Shown: positions 35,494 through 44,116 of the stretch, in pieces | Layout of the letters: every line of letters starts with the position of its first letter | Numbering within the stretch: the first letter of the stretch is position 1 | Origin: Bradyrhizobium sp. LLZ17 | Lineage (GTDB): Bacteria; Pseudomonadota; Alphaproteobacteria; Rhizobiales; Xanthobacteraceae | NCBI RefSeq assembly: GCF_041200145.1 | Contig: NZ_CP165734.1 | Location: forward strand, 2,728,001 to 2,792,000 | DNA: 64,000 bases | Reading direction: 5' to 3' | Program-made: the position numbers and the translations under genes | Notes under the pieces: generated by a model | Told to the model about the DNA's origin: nothing | Databases searched by the model: none | What the model saw: only the letters and a program-made list of their open reading frames with translations

Positions 35494-35946
35494 CTAACTC
35501 ACCAAATTCCTGCGCAATATTTGCCTCGCCAAACCCGCGTCTCTTATTTGCACGTTCCAGCTCAGCCTGAGCTGGCTTTCCGCGAAATCAGGCGGCAGGG
35601 CATAAGCCTGAACAGATGTTTGCCGCTGAATTTGATCTGCGATGCCTTGAACCTGAGCGGCGGTCGGTTGGCACTTCTGGACCTGAGCTACTCGATTGAG
35701 CTGTGTTTGGAATGCTTGGAGTGAGGGGCTCCACCCCGGATCGAATGCCTGCCGAGCGGCGGGATATTGGTCAATCCATTCTTCGAGTGTTCCCCAGCCC
35801 CAAACCTCAATGCGGATACTTCGCTTCTTCTTGGCCTGATCAAGCGTCAGTTTCTGGGCCAACTGATCCAGCACCCTGTCGTTCTTGGCCGTTGTAATGA
35901 TGATGTATTCTTTTAGGTTAGGTGAATACTTGAGAGCCTTCTTCAC
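35494..35946 (-). pseudogene. Remnant of a restriction-endonuclease-like defence protein
   Basis: The first 75 residues (K-A-L-K-Y-S-P-N-L-K-E-Y-I-I-I-T-T-A-K-N-D, then I-R-I-E-V-W-G-W-G-T-L-E-E, A-F-D-P-G-W-S-P) match the second half of an N-terminal REase-like domain found in large defence-type NTPase or TPR proteins. The part before K-A-L-K is missing, and after about residue 80 it becomes a Gln-rich tail. It lies just behind the exonuclease gene, convergent with it. Confidence 0.5.
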
Positions 35947-36344
35947 CTCGGCGCGGGCCCGCCAAAGTCGAAAAGCTCTCTCGTAAAATCATAGACTTCG
36001 GAGAACAGCCCTCTCACCCCCGACCGTCGTGGTGGTGACGGAGTGCTAGAGCATGTTGTCGCGGCTTCTTGTGGGAGCCTTTTCATAAGCGGCCCCTTCG
36101 ACCAAGCCCTGAACGCAGCTTTTTTTGAGAGGTTCGATTGCTGGTGCGCATGCTCTCAGATGATGAACCTATACCCTGCCGCGCATTTCTGCCCAGGATA
36201 GTGAACCAGATAGGCGCCTACTTGGCGCGACTCTTTGGTGGCCTTGCAGGCGGTGTACGGTACTCGGTCCATCTTCATTCACGCTAGTGTGGACGTTCCG
36301 TCTAACGCGCGCCGCCCGTTGGCCCTCGCCTATTGCGCCGATGA
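35947..36344. other. No gene seen
   Basis: About 400 bases of lower coding quality between gene fragments. No ORF with a ribosome site or domain, and no clear insertion-sequence end. Confidence 0.5.
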
Positions 36345-36606
36345 TTGTCGATCGGCGGGGCGCCAACTGGGGTCAAAGGACGCGCCGATTTACGGCAATT
36401 GCGCGCCACGCTGGCGGGACAACCTTATCTGGATGGAGACAGCCCCGACCACACGGACTATTCCTTGTTCGGCGTCTTTCAGCGTGCGAGGGCGATCAGT
36501 GAATTTCGCCTGCTTGAGGACGGCAATCCAAATTGCTGGCTGGCGGCATCGAATGCTGGAGCTTCACGGGCGGCTTGCCGGCAACGCGCCGCGCTACGCG
36601 GTCTGA
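36345..36606 (+). pseudogene. Glutathione S-transferase 3' remnant
   Basis: Reads L-R-A-T-L-A-G-Q-P-Y-L-D-G-D-S-P-D-H-T-D-Y, F-G-V-F-Q-R-A-R-A-I-S, then after a frameshift W-R-H-R-M-L-E-L-H-G-R-L-A before the stop at 36604-36606. This is the C-terminal helical domain of a GST-family protein; the thioredoxin-fold half is missing. Confidence 0.55.
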
Positions 36607-37112
36607 TCGGTGCCGCCGCCAAGCCGTTGGCGGTCGTGTGGCGCGTCGAAGTCGAGCGCCGGCCCGACCGGGACGATGCCCGTCGGATTGACCGAGCGAT
36701 GGCTCGCGTAGTAGTGCCGTTTGATGTGGTCGAAATCAACGGTCTGCGACACGCCTGGTGTCTGGAAGATGTCGCGCGTGTAGGACGACAGATCTGGGTA
36801 ATCAGTTATACGCCTGATATTGCACTTGAAGTGGCCGTAATAGACCGCGTCGAACCGGATGAGGGTCGTGAACAGCCGGATGTCCGCCTCCGTAATGCTA
36901 TCGCCCAAGAGAAAGCGCCTATCCGAAAGGCGCAGATCCAGCCAGTCCAACGTGTCAAATAGGGGGGCGACCGCCTCTTCGTAGGCCTCCTGATTGGTGG
37001 CGAAGCCGGCCTTGTAGACGCCGTTGTTCAGAGTGCTGTAGATGCGCGCGTTCACGCCATCGATCTCCTCGCGCAACTTCTTGGGATAGTAGTCGCCTTG
37101 TGCTGCGCCGAT
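36594..37112 (-). pseudogene. Glutathionyl-hydroquinone reductase 3' part
   Basis: About 170 residues from the middle to the native C-terminus: E-I-D-G-V-N-A-R-I-Y, N-N-G-V-Y-K-A-G-F-A, E-A-D-I-R-L-F-T-T-L-I-R-F-D, Y-Y-G-H-F-K-C-N, I-K-R-H-Y-Y-x-S-H-x-x-x-N-P-T-G-I-V-P. These are hallmarks of the YqjG/PcpF family, which reduces glutathionyl-hydroquinones. The N-terminal half with the catalytic Cys is lost at the junction with helicase debris, so it is inactive. Confidence 0.7.
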
Positions 37113-37610
37113 ACCCGCAGTCGATGGTATTTACTCAGTTCACAGATACGATGGACTATCTGCGCAACCATCTGGTCGAGCGAACCGGCCGGTCGATAAT
37201 GTGCTTCTCGGGGGTGGAGGCGAAGTCCGCGGCAACGATGGTTCGTGGAAGCGGATCAGCCGCGAAGAGGTCAAAAGGCGCTTTCGCGAACATCACGCAG
37301 ATATACTGGTGTGTACCGATGCCGCCGCGGAGGGGCTCAATTTCCAGTTCTGCGGGGCCTTGGTGAATTACGACATGCCATGGAATCCTATGCGCGTCGA
37401 GCAGCGGATCGGCCGCATCGACAGGCTCGGGCAACGTTTCACGGACATCCGCATCGTGAATCTGCATTATGCCGGCACTGTCGAGGCCGACGTGTACGTG
37501 GCAGCCCGCGATCGGATCAATCTGTTCGAGAACGTGGTGGGCGGCTTGCAGCCCATTCTCGCCAAGCTCCCGACGCTGATCAGAGACACCGTGCTCGGGA
37601 GCGCAGAAGA
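37104..37610 (+). pseudogene. SNF2/DEAD-type helicase C-terminal domain remnant
   Basis: Helicase_C features: S-M-V-F-T-Q-F-T-D-T-M-D-Y-L, then after a frameshift at a G run (about 37210) A-D-I-L-V-C-T-D-A-A-A-E-G-L-N-F-Q-F, L-V-N-Y-D-M-P-W-N-P-M-R-V-E-Q-R-I-G-R-I-D-R-L-G-Q (motifs V and VI). The wording is closest to SNF2-like helicases of RapA or DISARM DrmD type. The ATP-binding lobe is absent and the 3' end joins aioB debris. It supports the idea that defence genes once occupied this stretch. Confidence 0.65.
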
Positions 37611-37639
37611 ACCGGACCGGACGCAAGATGCAGTCCGGC

Positions 37640-37801
37640 AAGCCGATTGGCCGGATAGTTGACACGAGCCGCTGCGGGAGCGGCCTTGGCTTCTGGGCTG
37701 GTGACGACTGAGGTGACTGCGACGCCGGCGGCGGCCATGCCGGCTCCGCTCATGAATTTTCGGCGGCCGACATCGACCATACGATCGCAACGCTGCGACA
37801 T
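37640..37801 (-). pseudogene. aioB: Arsenite oxidase small subunit, 5' remnant
   Basis: Starts MSQRCDRMVDVGRRKFMSGA, a twin-arginine (Tat) signal like that of the Rieske subunit of arsenite oxidase, and runs through A-R-V-N-Y-P-A-N-R-L-A. There it joins helicase debris, so the Rieske domain is missing. It is divergent from arsR across a perfect palindrome, suggesting that the pair was once an arsenic-responsive locus. Confidence 0.6.
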
Positions 37802-37820
37802 GGTAAATACTCCTAGGTGC

Positions 37821-37874
37821 GCCGGTACGCCTACCCGCGCCTGGTTTCCTCGGATGGGCGGCCGGTACGCCTAC
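37821..37874 (+). repeat. 14-base direct repeat (two copies, 40 bases apart)
   Basis: GCCGGTACGCCTAC occurs at 37821-37834 and 37861-37874, in the leader between the aioB remnant and the arsR operator. It may be a duplication footprint or a second regulator site. Confidence 0.5.
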
Positions 37875-37925
37875 GGGCCGGAGCGCTCGATCGTTGTCAT
37901 TCAATCTTCAAAGTAAGTATGTACG

Positions 37926-37949
37926 ATATGTCGAGATTTCTCGACATAT
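37926..37949. promoter_or_regulatory. Palindromic operator, probably for ArsR
   Basis: A perfect 11-2-11 inverted repeat: ATATGTCGAGA (37926-37936), TT, TCTCGACATAT (37939-37949). It lies between divergent aioB (remnant) and arsR, 85 bases before the arsR ATG. ArsR/SmtB dimers bind such palindromes. Confidence 0.65.
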
Positions 37950-38034
37950 TCAATAGTCGAAACGTTGTGGCTTGTCACCAGTCCTTTGGGCTAGAAAGGC
38001 GCGCGACTCGATGCTTCAATCCGGGGACTTTTCG

Positions 38035-38469
38035 ATGCGGAAAACCACGCTGGCCGCGGCGAGCCACGCGAACGCGGTGCCAGCCGGCGCTTTGAGCGAG
38101 GCGCACGCGATTTCGGCCCTCGCAGCGCTGGCCCAGCCGACCCGGCTCGCAATCTTCCGGCTATTGGTGAAGCACGAGCCGGTGGGTATTACCGCAGGCG
38201 TGATCGCCGAGACTATTGGCGCACCGCACAACACGCTCTCCTCACATCTGGCCATCTTGGTTCGGGCCGGTCTCCTTCGCTCATCGCGCGAGGGCCGCAC
38301 CATCATCTATCGGTCCGACGTCGAGGGCGTGCGGTCAATCATTGCCTTCCTGGTGAACGACTGCTGCGACCGCCATCCGGAGCTCTGCAATCTGGTGGCG
38401 GAGGATGCGGTGGCGTGTTGCGCGCCGAAGGCGAAAGCGGCGAAAAAGACGGCCAAGCGCAAGAACTGA
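38035..38469 (+). CDS. arsR: ArsR/SmtB-family regulator
   Basis: 144 residues from the ATG at 38035 (a longer frame opens at 37972). Winged helix: L-A-A-L-A-Q-P-T-R-L-A-I-F-R-L-L, A-G-V-I-A-E-T-I-G-A-P-H-N-T-L-S-S-H-L-A-I-L, G-R-T-I-I-Y-R-S-D. The C-terminal D-C-C-D, L-C-N and V-A-C-C-A-P-K supply Cys residues suited to arsenite or metal binding, in the place used by C-terminal-site ArsR proteins. A lysine-rich tail ends the protein. It presumably represses the divergent genes via the palindrome at 37926. Confidence 0.8.
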   Translation: MRKTTLAAASHANAVPAGALSEAHAISALAALAQPTRLAIFRLLVKHEPVGITAGVIAETIGAPHNTLSSHLAILVRAGLLRSSREGRTIIYRSDVEGVRSIIAFLVNDCCDRHPELCNLVAEDAVACCAPKAKAAKKTAKRKN

Positions 38470-38665
38470 GGGCGGGCGCGACCATTTGCGGCATCGTGCC
38501 CGACATCTGCCCCTGATCAGGCGACACCTCCATTCGACTGTCGTCCACAGCCCGACGGAACACGTGGACAAGCGGTAGCCTGTGCATTTCGGAATCCCTG
38601 ACCCGTGCTAACCGCTCGGAACGAGCCGGCGGCCCCAAGGATTCGTCTCGGCAGGAGCGATCTCG

Positions 38666-38929
38666 ATGCTGATGACGATGGAAAGACGGCCTGCGATCCG
38701 CACGCTACGCGGCTGGGCCATCTCGGTGCTGCAGGAGGCCGGCGCCATTCGCGAATGCGAGGAGCACGGCTGGATGCAGGACCGCGCCGACCCGCATGCG
38801 CGGGAGCTCGCGTTGGACATCGCCACGCAGGAGCCACCGGATGGCTTATCTCCGGATCAGGCCATCGCCGAGATCCGCGGAGTGCTGGATTCGATCGGCG
38901 ACACCTGCCCCGAGTGCCGCCCAGACTGA
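38666..38929 (+). CDS. Small conserved hypothetical protein
   Basis: 87 residues, M-x-x-T-M-E-R-R-P-A-I-R-T-L-R-G-W-A, then D-P-H-A-R-E-L-A-L-D-I-A and a C-terminal D-T-C-P-E-C-R-P-D with a possible half zinc site. I have seen this type in Bradyrhizobium without a known function. It converges on the ion channel gene, 41 bases away. Confidence 0.55.
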   Translation: MLMTMERRPAIRTLRGWAISVLQEAGAIRECEEHGWMQDRADPHARELALDIATQEPPDGLSPDQAIAEIRGVLDSIGDTCPECRPD

Positions 38930-38970
38930 AGCGCACCGGACAACCCGCGGTCCGATACCGCTATCGACGA

Positions 38971-39981
38971 TCAAGCGATCAGCGGTGCTGCCAGGGTGCC
39001 CAGATGCTCCGCAGCGGCACGCACCCGACCCGCGTGCTTTCGCCGCCGGTCCGCGAACTCGGCGGCGTCGACCGACGAACGCACCTTGTAGCCCGCCGCT
39101 GTCAAGCGGGCGCATAGCCGCGGCGCCTCCGCAGCAGTGGTGTCATCAGATGCCGGTTGGAGGCCGACCAAACCATTCAATTCGTCCAGCAGACGCAACC
39201 CTTCGCTTCGGAGCAGGACCGCCGGGGCCCGGGTCGCGGGCTCGTCGATCAGCAATTCGAACATGAGCGCGAGATCCATCATGGCGCCGAGCGTGGCGGG
39301 CCAGCCGGCGCCCACCGACGCCGACCTGAAGTAGATCAGGGAGGGATGAGAAGCGTGGCTCTGCACCACGGAAGCGCACCAGTCGCGCCCTCGATACAGG
39401 ACGCGCCTGATTTCCTCGGGAGAGTCGAGGTCGGCGTAGCGCTCGAGCAGTCCGAGCGCCGAAGGCGGGTCGCCTGCGGCGGTGGTGAGCTTCAGAATGC
39501 CGGCGTCGCGGCGGGAGATTCCCTCCTGCACTTCGAGCAGGTACGTCACCGCCATGGTCAGAACGGAGAGGCCTGAAAGGCCGGCGCAGATCAGGGCCCA
39601 ACGCGCCGGTCCGTGCGCCTCGATCCCGCTCAGGCCGACCGTGCACAACGCGCTTCCGACGATGAACAGCGCCTCCTGGAAATCGGCCGACGGAGAGAAC
39701 CAGTCCCCCAGCGCATGCGCGATGAGCCCGTAGCCGAGCAAGAGAAGTCCCATCCAGATGAGGAAGGAGCCCATGAGGATCGACGGCGCGAAGCTGGTCG
39801 AGACCCCGCTCTTGCCTCGGCGAGCCCACTTCCAAATCGGCAGCGCGACGGCGAGGAGCCGCCGCGCCACGCGCAGTGCGCCCCTGCTCTCGCCCGGGAC
39901 GACCACCGTGTCGAATACATCGCGCAGCGCGAAGACGACCAGGACCATTCCGGCAGCAATCTCGATGGTCTGAATGATCAT
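38971..39981 (-). CDS. Two-TM ion channel-like protein with large cytoplasmic domain
   Basis: 336 residues. Three to four hydrophobic segments in the first 150 (I-E-I-A-A-G-M-V-L-V-V-F-A-L, S-I-L-M-G-S-F-L-I-W-M-G-L-L-L-L-G-Y-G, L-S-G-L-S-V-L-T-M-A-V-T-Y-L-L), with A-L-C-T-V-G-L-S-G in the place of a potassium-channel filter (T-V-G-Y-G-like). The remaining 190 residues are helical and cytoplasmic. It fits the ion-channel family proteins of rhizobia, but selectivity is uncertain because the filter is not canonical. A possible EcfG-type box (40162-40186) lies upstream on this strand. Confidence 0.65.
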   Translation of the reverse strand: MIIQTIEIAAGMVLVVFALRDVFDTVVVPGESRGALRVARRLLAVALPIWKWARRGKSGVSTSFAPSILMGSFLIWMGLLLLGYGLIAHALGDWFSPSADFQEALFIVGSALCTVGLSGIEAHGPARWALICAGLSGLSVLTMAVTYLLEVQEGISRRDAGILKLTTAAGDPPSALGLLERYADLDSPEEIRRVLYRGRDWCASVVQSHASHPSLIYFRSASVGAGWPATLGAMMDLALMFELLIDEPATRAPAVLLRSEGLRLLDELNGLVGLQPASDDTTAAEAPRLCARLTAAGYKVRSSVDAAEFADRRRKHAGRVRAAAEHLGTLAAPLIA

Positions 39982-40023
39982 GGCGGAATGCCAGCGGCGC
40001 CAGGCGAACTCCGCCCGAACACG

Positions 40024-40131
40024 TCACGTCTCCGCACGCGTAGCGAGATGCACTGCGGCCATGACGACCAAGACAGCGATCAGGAACTTTCCCGCGGAGA
40101 TCGTTCTCCGTCCATGTGACCGGCGGGCCAA
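40024..40131 (-). CDS. Tiny single-pass membrane protein (tentative)
   Basis: 35 residues from a TTG at 40131: a basic N-terminus (A-R-R-S-H-G-R-R-T-I-S) followed by a clean membrane helix (G-K-F-L-I-A-V-L-V-V-M-A-A-V-H-L). It has no strong ribosome site but follows a GGAAC-N16-TGTT box by about 30 bases. The end A-V-H-L-x-T-R-A recurs in an out-of-frame relic near 42370. Confidence 0.35.
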   Translation of the reverse strand: MARRSHGRRTISAGKFLIAVLVVMAAVHLATRAET

Positions 40132-40161
40132 GTGCATCGAGCACTCCGATTATCGGCGACC

Positions 40162-40186
40162 AACAGCGCTGCGTTGCGTTCGTTCC
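40162..40186 (-). promoter_or_regulatory. EcfG-like promoter (GGAAC-N16-TGTT)
   Basis: On the minus strand GGAAC is 40186-40182 and TGTT 40165-40162. It points at the tiny membrane ORF and the channel gene. The -10 differs from the consensus CGTT in its first base. Confidence 0.4.
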
Positions 40187-40321
40187 GAAGCGGCCGACGG
40201 CCCGCGTCGAGGCGACCCTAGCGCCGGCGCGCCACCCAACCCAATACTTTGTCGTAGGAGGAACCTGTCCGGCTCGTCCCAATTGGCTTGTCGCACCAGA
40301 ACTCTGACGAACGGCGCGGCC

Positions 40322-42314
40322 ATGGTCGAATTCGCACAGCTTCGCGACCGCATGGTCCAGGTTCAACTTGCACGCCGCGGCATCCGTGATCGGCGCGTCC
40401 TGGACGCGATGGCACAGGTCCCTCGGGAGCGGTTCGTGGAATCCGGTTTCGAGGAATTCGCCTACGAGGACGGCGCCCTGCCGATCGCGAACGCGCAGAC
40501 CATCTCGCAGCCCTACATCGTCGCGCTGATGACGGAGGCGGCCGAGCTGAAGCCAGCGGACAAGGTGCTCGAGGTCGGAACCGGTTCGGGCTATGCGGCG
40601 GCGGTCGCATCGCGGCTCGCCAGAACGGTTCACACCGTCGAGCGCCATCGCGCCCTGGCCAGGGTCGCCGCCGAGCGGGTTGCGGCGCTCGGCTACGACA
40701 ATTGCGTCGTCCATACCGGCGACGGCACCCGCGGGTTGCCCGAAGAGGCGCCGTTCGATGCGATCCTCGTCGCGGCCGGCGGTCCGGAAGTACCGGACGC
40801 GCTCAAGGGCCAACTGGCCATTGGGGGCCGTCTCGTCATCCCAGTCGGCGATTTGGAGCACGAACAATCGCTGCTGCGGATCACACGCCGAAGCGACATC
40901 CAATATGACGAAGAAGCCTTCGGGGCGGTTCGCTTCGTGCCCCTGATCGGAGAGCACGGATGGGCGGAGGACGGCGCGCGCTCCGCCAGCAATCACGTCC
41001 CCGGGCGCACGCGTTTCCGCTCGCTCACGGACATGATCGGCGCCGCCCTCGAACCGTTGCCGGCTTTCGACGATCCCGCCTTCGGCGCCCTCTTCGATCG
41101 CTTTGCGCAGTCCCGGGTCGTGCTGCTGGGCGAAGCCACCCACGGCACGTCGGAGTTCTACCGGGCGCGCGCTGCGATCACGCGGCGCCTGATCGAGAAG
41201 CACGGATTCACGACTGTCGCGGTGGAAGCCGATTGGCCCGACGCCGCGGCGGTCGATCGCTACGTTCGCCACCGGTCGTCGCGCGGTTCGGGCGAGAAGC
41301 CGTTCGAGCGCTTCCCGACCTGGATGTGGCGAAACACCGACGTCGCCGCTTTCATCAATTGGATGCGCGAGCACAACGAAAGCAAGCCGGCAGGCGAGCG
41401 GGCCGGATTCTTCGGGCTCGACATCTACAACATGCGGAGTTCGATCGCGGCCGTTCTCGCCTACCTCGATGGCGTAGATCCAGAAGCCGCGGCCGTGGCG
41501 CGCGAGCGCTACGGATGCCTAACCCCTTGGCAGCGCGAACCTTCGACCTACGGCCGCGCCGTCGTGACCGAAGCCTACCGGAAATGCGAGGCGGAGGTGG
41601 TTCGCCAGTGTCAGGATATCCTGGGAAAGCAACTCGACTACACCGCGAACGATCCGGACAGCTTCCTGGACGCGGCGCAGAACGCGCGGCTGATCGCCTC
41701 CGCCGAGCGCTACTATCGGATCATGTACTATGGCGGGCCCGAGATCCTGGAACCTGCGCGACACGCACATGTTCGAAACCTTGGGCCATATCCTGGACGC
41801 CCAGGGGCCGCGATCCAAGGCGGTGGTCTGGGCGCATAATTCACATATCGGCGACGCCCGCTTCACCGAGATGGGGGCGGTCCGCGAGGAGCTCAACATC
41901 GGTCAGCTTTGTCGAGAGAAGTTCGCCGAGGCGGCGTCCCTGGTCGGCTTCGGCACCCATACCGGCACCGTGGCCGCCGCGTCGGACTGGGACGGCGAGA
42001 TGGAAGTGATGCAGGTGCGGCCCTCTCGACCGGACAGCTACGAGCGGCAGTTCCACGATGCCGGTGTGCCACGCGGCCTGCTTGAATTTCGCCGGGACGA
42101 GAGCCTTCGGCGTCGCTTGCTCGAGCCGCGGCTCGAACGGTTCATCGGCGTCATCTACCGGCCGAACACCGAACTGCAAAGCCATTACGCCGAAGCGTCG
42201 CTGCCTCAGCAGTTTGATGCATTCTTGTGGTTCGATGAGACGAAGGCAGTCAGGCCCTTGGGACCGGAACATCGCCGCGCTGGCGTCCCGGACACCTATC
42301 CGTTCGGACTCTGA
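40322..42314 (+). CDS. Protein-L-isoaspartate methyltransferase fused to an erythromycin esterase-like domain, one frameshift
   Basis: From the ATG at 40322 the first 210 residues are a PCMT: P-R-E-R-F-V, T-I-S-Q-P-Y-I-V-A-L-M-T, V-L-E-V-G-T-G-S-G-Y-A-A-A-V (SAM loop). The rest is an EreA/DUF1996-like esterase domain: L-L-G-E-A-T-H-G-T-S-E-F-Y, V-A-V-E-A-D-W-P-D, N-W-M-R-E-H-N, V-V-W-A-H-N-S-H-I-G-D-A. The frame shifts at about 41749, where one extra A interrupts P-E-S-W-N-L-R-D-T-H-M-F; corrected, the protein has about 663 residues. It is a natural fusion known in Rhizobiales, thought to repair aged Asp residues, with an esterase of unknown substrate. Whether the shift is real needs checking. 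Confidence 0.8.
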
Positions 42315-42526
42315 CGGCGAGGGCTCCGACCAGCGAGTGCCCTCGGAGCTCAGGAACCACCCTCAGATCGAGGCGCGCGTGCCGAGATGCACTGCGACGA
42401 GGTCAAGACCGCGACCAGCACGATGCCGGCCGACCTCTCCCTCCGCGCACGCGGCTTTCCGGACCACCTGCATGTAGCCGAACCGTTTTGCCACAGCTAA
42501 CTGGCGGGCATCGCCGGCTAACGGGT

Positions 42527-42775
42527 CTAGCGCCGGCGCGCGACCCATACACCGAGCAGGAACGCCACGCACAGCGACTGCAGCGGTGCCATCAAAGTCA
42601 CCTTGCGAAGTTGGTCGATCCAGCGCATCGCGGCATCCTGCGAAGTGGGCTGCAGCGGCCGGCGGCTCGCTTCCGCCTCGGCGCGCAACCTCGCCGCGGA
42701 CGCACGATCGACGCCGTCCTGCTCGTTCGTGAGTCCAGAGGCTTCCGTCATTGCCGAGGCTTCTTTCATATCCAT
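42527..42775 (-). CDS. Small C-terminally anchored membrane protein downstream of Ku
   Basis: 82 residues: charged Glu/Arg/Ala-rich helix, then R-W-I-D-Q-L-R-K-V-T and a final membrane helix L-C-V-A-F-L-L-G-V-W-V-A-R-R-R. It starts 16 bases after the Ku stop on the same strand, so it is probably co-transcribed. A relic of the same tail lies at 4506-4565. Confidence 0.6.
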   Translation of the reverse strand: MDMKEASAMTEASGLTNEQDGVDRASAARLRAEAEASRRPLQPTSQDAAMRWIDQLRKVTLMAPLQSLCVAFLLGVWVARRR

Positions 42776-42791
42776 GCGGCTCTCCTATTTG

Positions 42792-43718
42792 TCAGGCGGA
42801 CTTCCGCTGCGACCTTGCCGCCGGCTTCTTCGCCGCAGCTTCCTTCGCCGGCTTCTTGCCGGCAATCGGCATCAGCATTTCCTTCTGGCCCGCAGCAGCC
42901 TTCCGCGGCTTCTTGGCAGGCTTCGCCGCCTTCGCCGGCGCGGCCTCCTGACCAACGCTCCGACGCAGCGCCTCCATCAGATTGACCACGTTGGTCGCCG
43001 CCGGCTTATCTTTCGGCGTGATCGGCTTGCCGGCGCGCTTCTGGTTGATGAGCTCGATCAGCGCGCTCTCATAGTGGTCCTCGAACTTCTCCGGCTCGAA
43101 GTTGCCCGCCTTCTGGTTCACGATGTGCCTGGCGAGATCGAGCATGTCCTTCGTCACCTTCACGTCCTGAATCTCGTCGAAGTATTCCTGCTCCGAACGA
43201 ACTTCGTACGGGTAGCGCAGCAGCGTGCCCACTAGCCCCTTGTCCATCGGCTCCAGCGCGATGATGTGCTCGCGGTTGGTCAGCACGACGCGGCCGATGG
43301 CGACCTTGTCCATCTCGCGGATGGTCTCGCGGATCACCGCGAAGGCGTCGTGTCCGACCTTGCCGTCCGGCCTGACGTAATAGGGGCGGATCAGGTAGCG
43401 CGGGTCGATGTCCGTCCTGTCGACGAATTCGTCGATCTCGATGGTCCGCGTGGATTCCAGCGCGATCTCCTCGAGTTCGTCCTTCGTGACCTCGATGTAC
43501 TGCCCCTTCTCGAGCTCATAGCCCTTGACGATGTCTTCGTTGGGTACCTCCTCGCCGGTGTCACTGTCGACCTTGAGGTACTTGATCCGGTGGCCGGTCT
43601 GCCGGTTGAGCTGGTTGAAGCTGATCTTCTCGCTCTCGGAGGTGGCCGGATAAAGCGCCACCGGGCAGGTGACGAGGGACAGACGCAGGAAACCTTTCCA
43701 GTTCGCGCGGGGGGCCAT
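42792..43718 (-). CDS. ku: Ku protein (NHEJ DNA-end binding)
   Basis: 308 residues from the ATG at 43718, where homologues begin (M-A-P-R-A-N-W-K-G-F-L-R-L-S-L-V). The Ku core ring is complete: V-A-L-Y-P-A-T, I-S-F-N-Q-L-N, H-R-I-K-Y-L-K-V-D, G-Y-E-L-E-K-G-Q-Y, K-V-A-I-G-R-V-V-L, then a Lys/Ala/Pro-rich tail typical of bacterial Ku. It binds DNA ends and recruits LigD. LigD occurs in this window only as fragments; other copies may exist elsewhere. A longer frame to 43871 is not supported. Confidence 0.9.
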   Translation of the reverse strand: MAPRANWKGFLRLSLVTCPVALYPATSESEKISFNQLNRQTGHRIKYLKVDSDTGEEVPNEDIVKGYELEKGQYIEVTKDELEEIALESTRTIEIDEFVDRTDIDPRYLIRPYYVRPDGKVGHDAFAVIRETIREMDKVAIGRVVLTNREHIIALEPMDKGLVGTLLRYPYEVRSEQEYFDEIQDVKVTKDMLDLARHIVNQKAGNFEPEKFEDHYESALIELINQKRAGKPITPKDKPAATNVVNLMEALRRSVGQEAAPAKAAKPAKKPRKAAAGQKEMLMPIAGKKPAKEAAAKKPAARSQRKSA

Positions 43719-43865
43719 GGCTACGCAACGCTCCAGGGTACGGGGACACGGACTCAAGACGAACGAGGCGGCGCGGTTCCGACAGCTCCGGCCGTGATCC
43801 ACGCAATTCAAGCCCGCCCCTGCAGCAGCCACCAGCGAAACACGGTCCCGGCGCTTGACTCTTGT

Positions 43866-43880
43866 GAACAAAATGAGAAC
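43866..43880. promoter_or_regulatory. LexA (SOS) box, GAAC-N7-GAAC
   Basis: GAAC at 43866-43869, seven bases, GAAC at 43877-43880. This is the form known for alphaproteobacterial LexA (direct repeat GTTC-N7-GTTC on the other strand). It overlaps the putative promoter of the small operon starting at 43889 and lies about 150 bases upstream of Ku on the opposite strand. Confidence 0.6.
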
Positions 43881-43888
43881 ATAATCCG

Positions 43889-44116
43889 ATGATCGCTACC
43901 CCCGAGCCATCCGGACCGCTCCCCGACGACCTCGATGCCGCCGCCGACCAGGCCATCGCGGCTTGCGGCGGCGATGCCCGGGAAGCCGTCAGGGCGCTGA
44001 TCGTCGCGAACGACTTCCTTGAGGCCGAGCTCGACCAACTCCGGAGGAAGGTGTCGACCGGCTACGCCCGCGGACGGCTTCCTTCGCGGGTCCGCAAGGG
44101 CGTGGCAGATGAGTGA
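43889..44116 (+). CDS. Small hypothetical protein, first gene after an SOS box
   Basis: 75 residues: acidic start, then A-A-D-Q-A-I-A-A-C-G-G-D-A-R-E-A-V-R-A-L-I-V-A-N-D-F-L-E-A-E-L-D-Q-L-R and a basic end. It is a two-helix type common in Rhizobiales with unknown function. The stop overlaps the next start by 8 bases. A TTGACT/CATAAT pair and the GAAC-N7-GAAC box lie directly upstream. Confidence 0.65.
   Translation: MIATPEPSGPLPDDLDAAADQAIAACGGDAREAVRALIVANDFLEAELDQLRRKVSTGYARGRLPSRVRKGVADE

Noticed and set aside
40062..40085. GGAAC followed by CGTT with 14-base spacing
   Set aside because: The spacing does not fit the 16-17 bases needed for EcfG promoters.
39146..41374. 742-residue minus-strand frame
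   Set aside because: It is antisense to the PCMT fusion and in another frame of the channel gene, Arg-rich without domains: a GC-rich shadow.
41753..41777. GGAAC-N16-TGTT inside the PCMT fusion gene
   Set aside because: It lies within coding sequence with no gene start behind it; it shows the level of chance matches for the relaxed motif.
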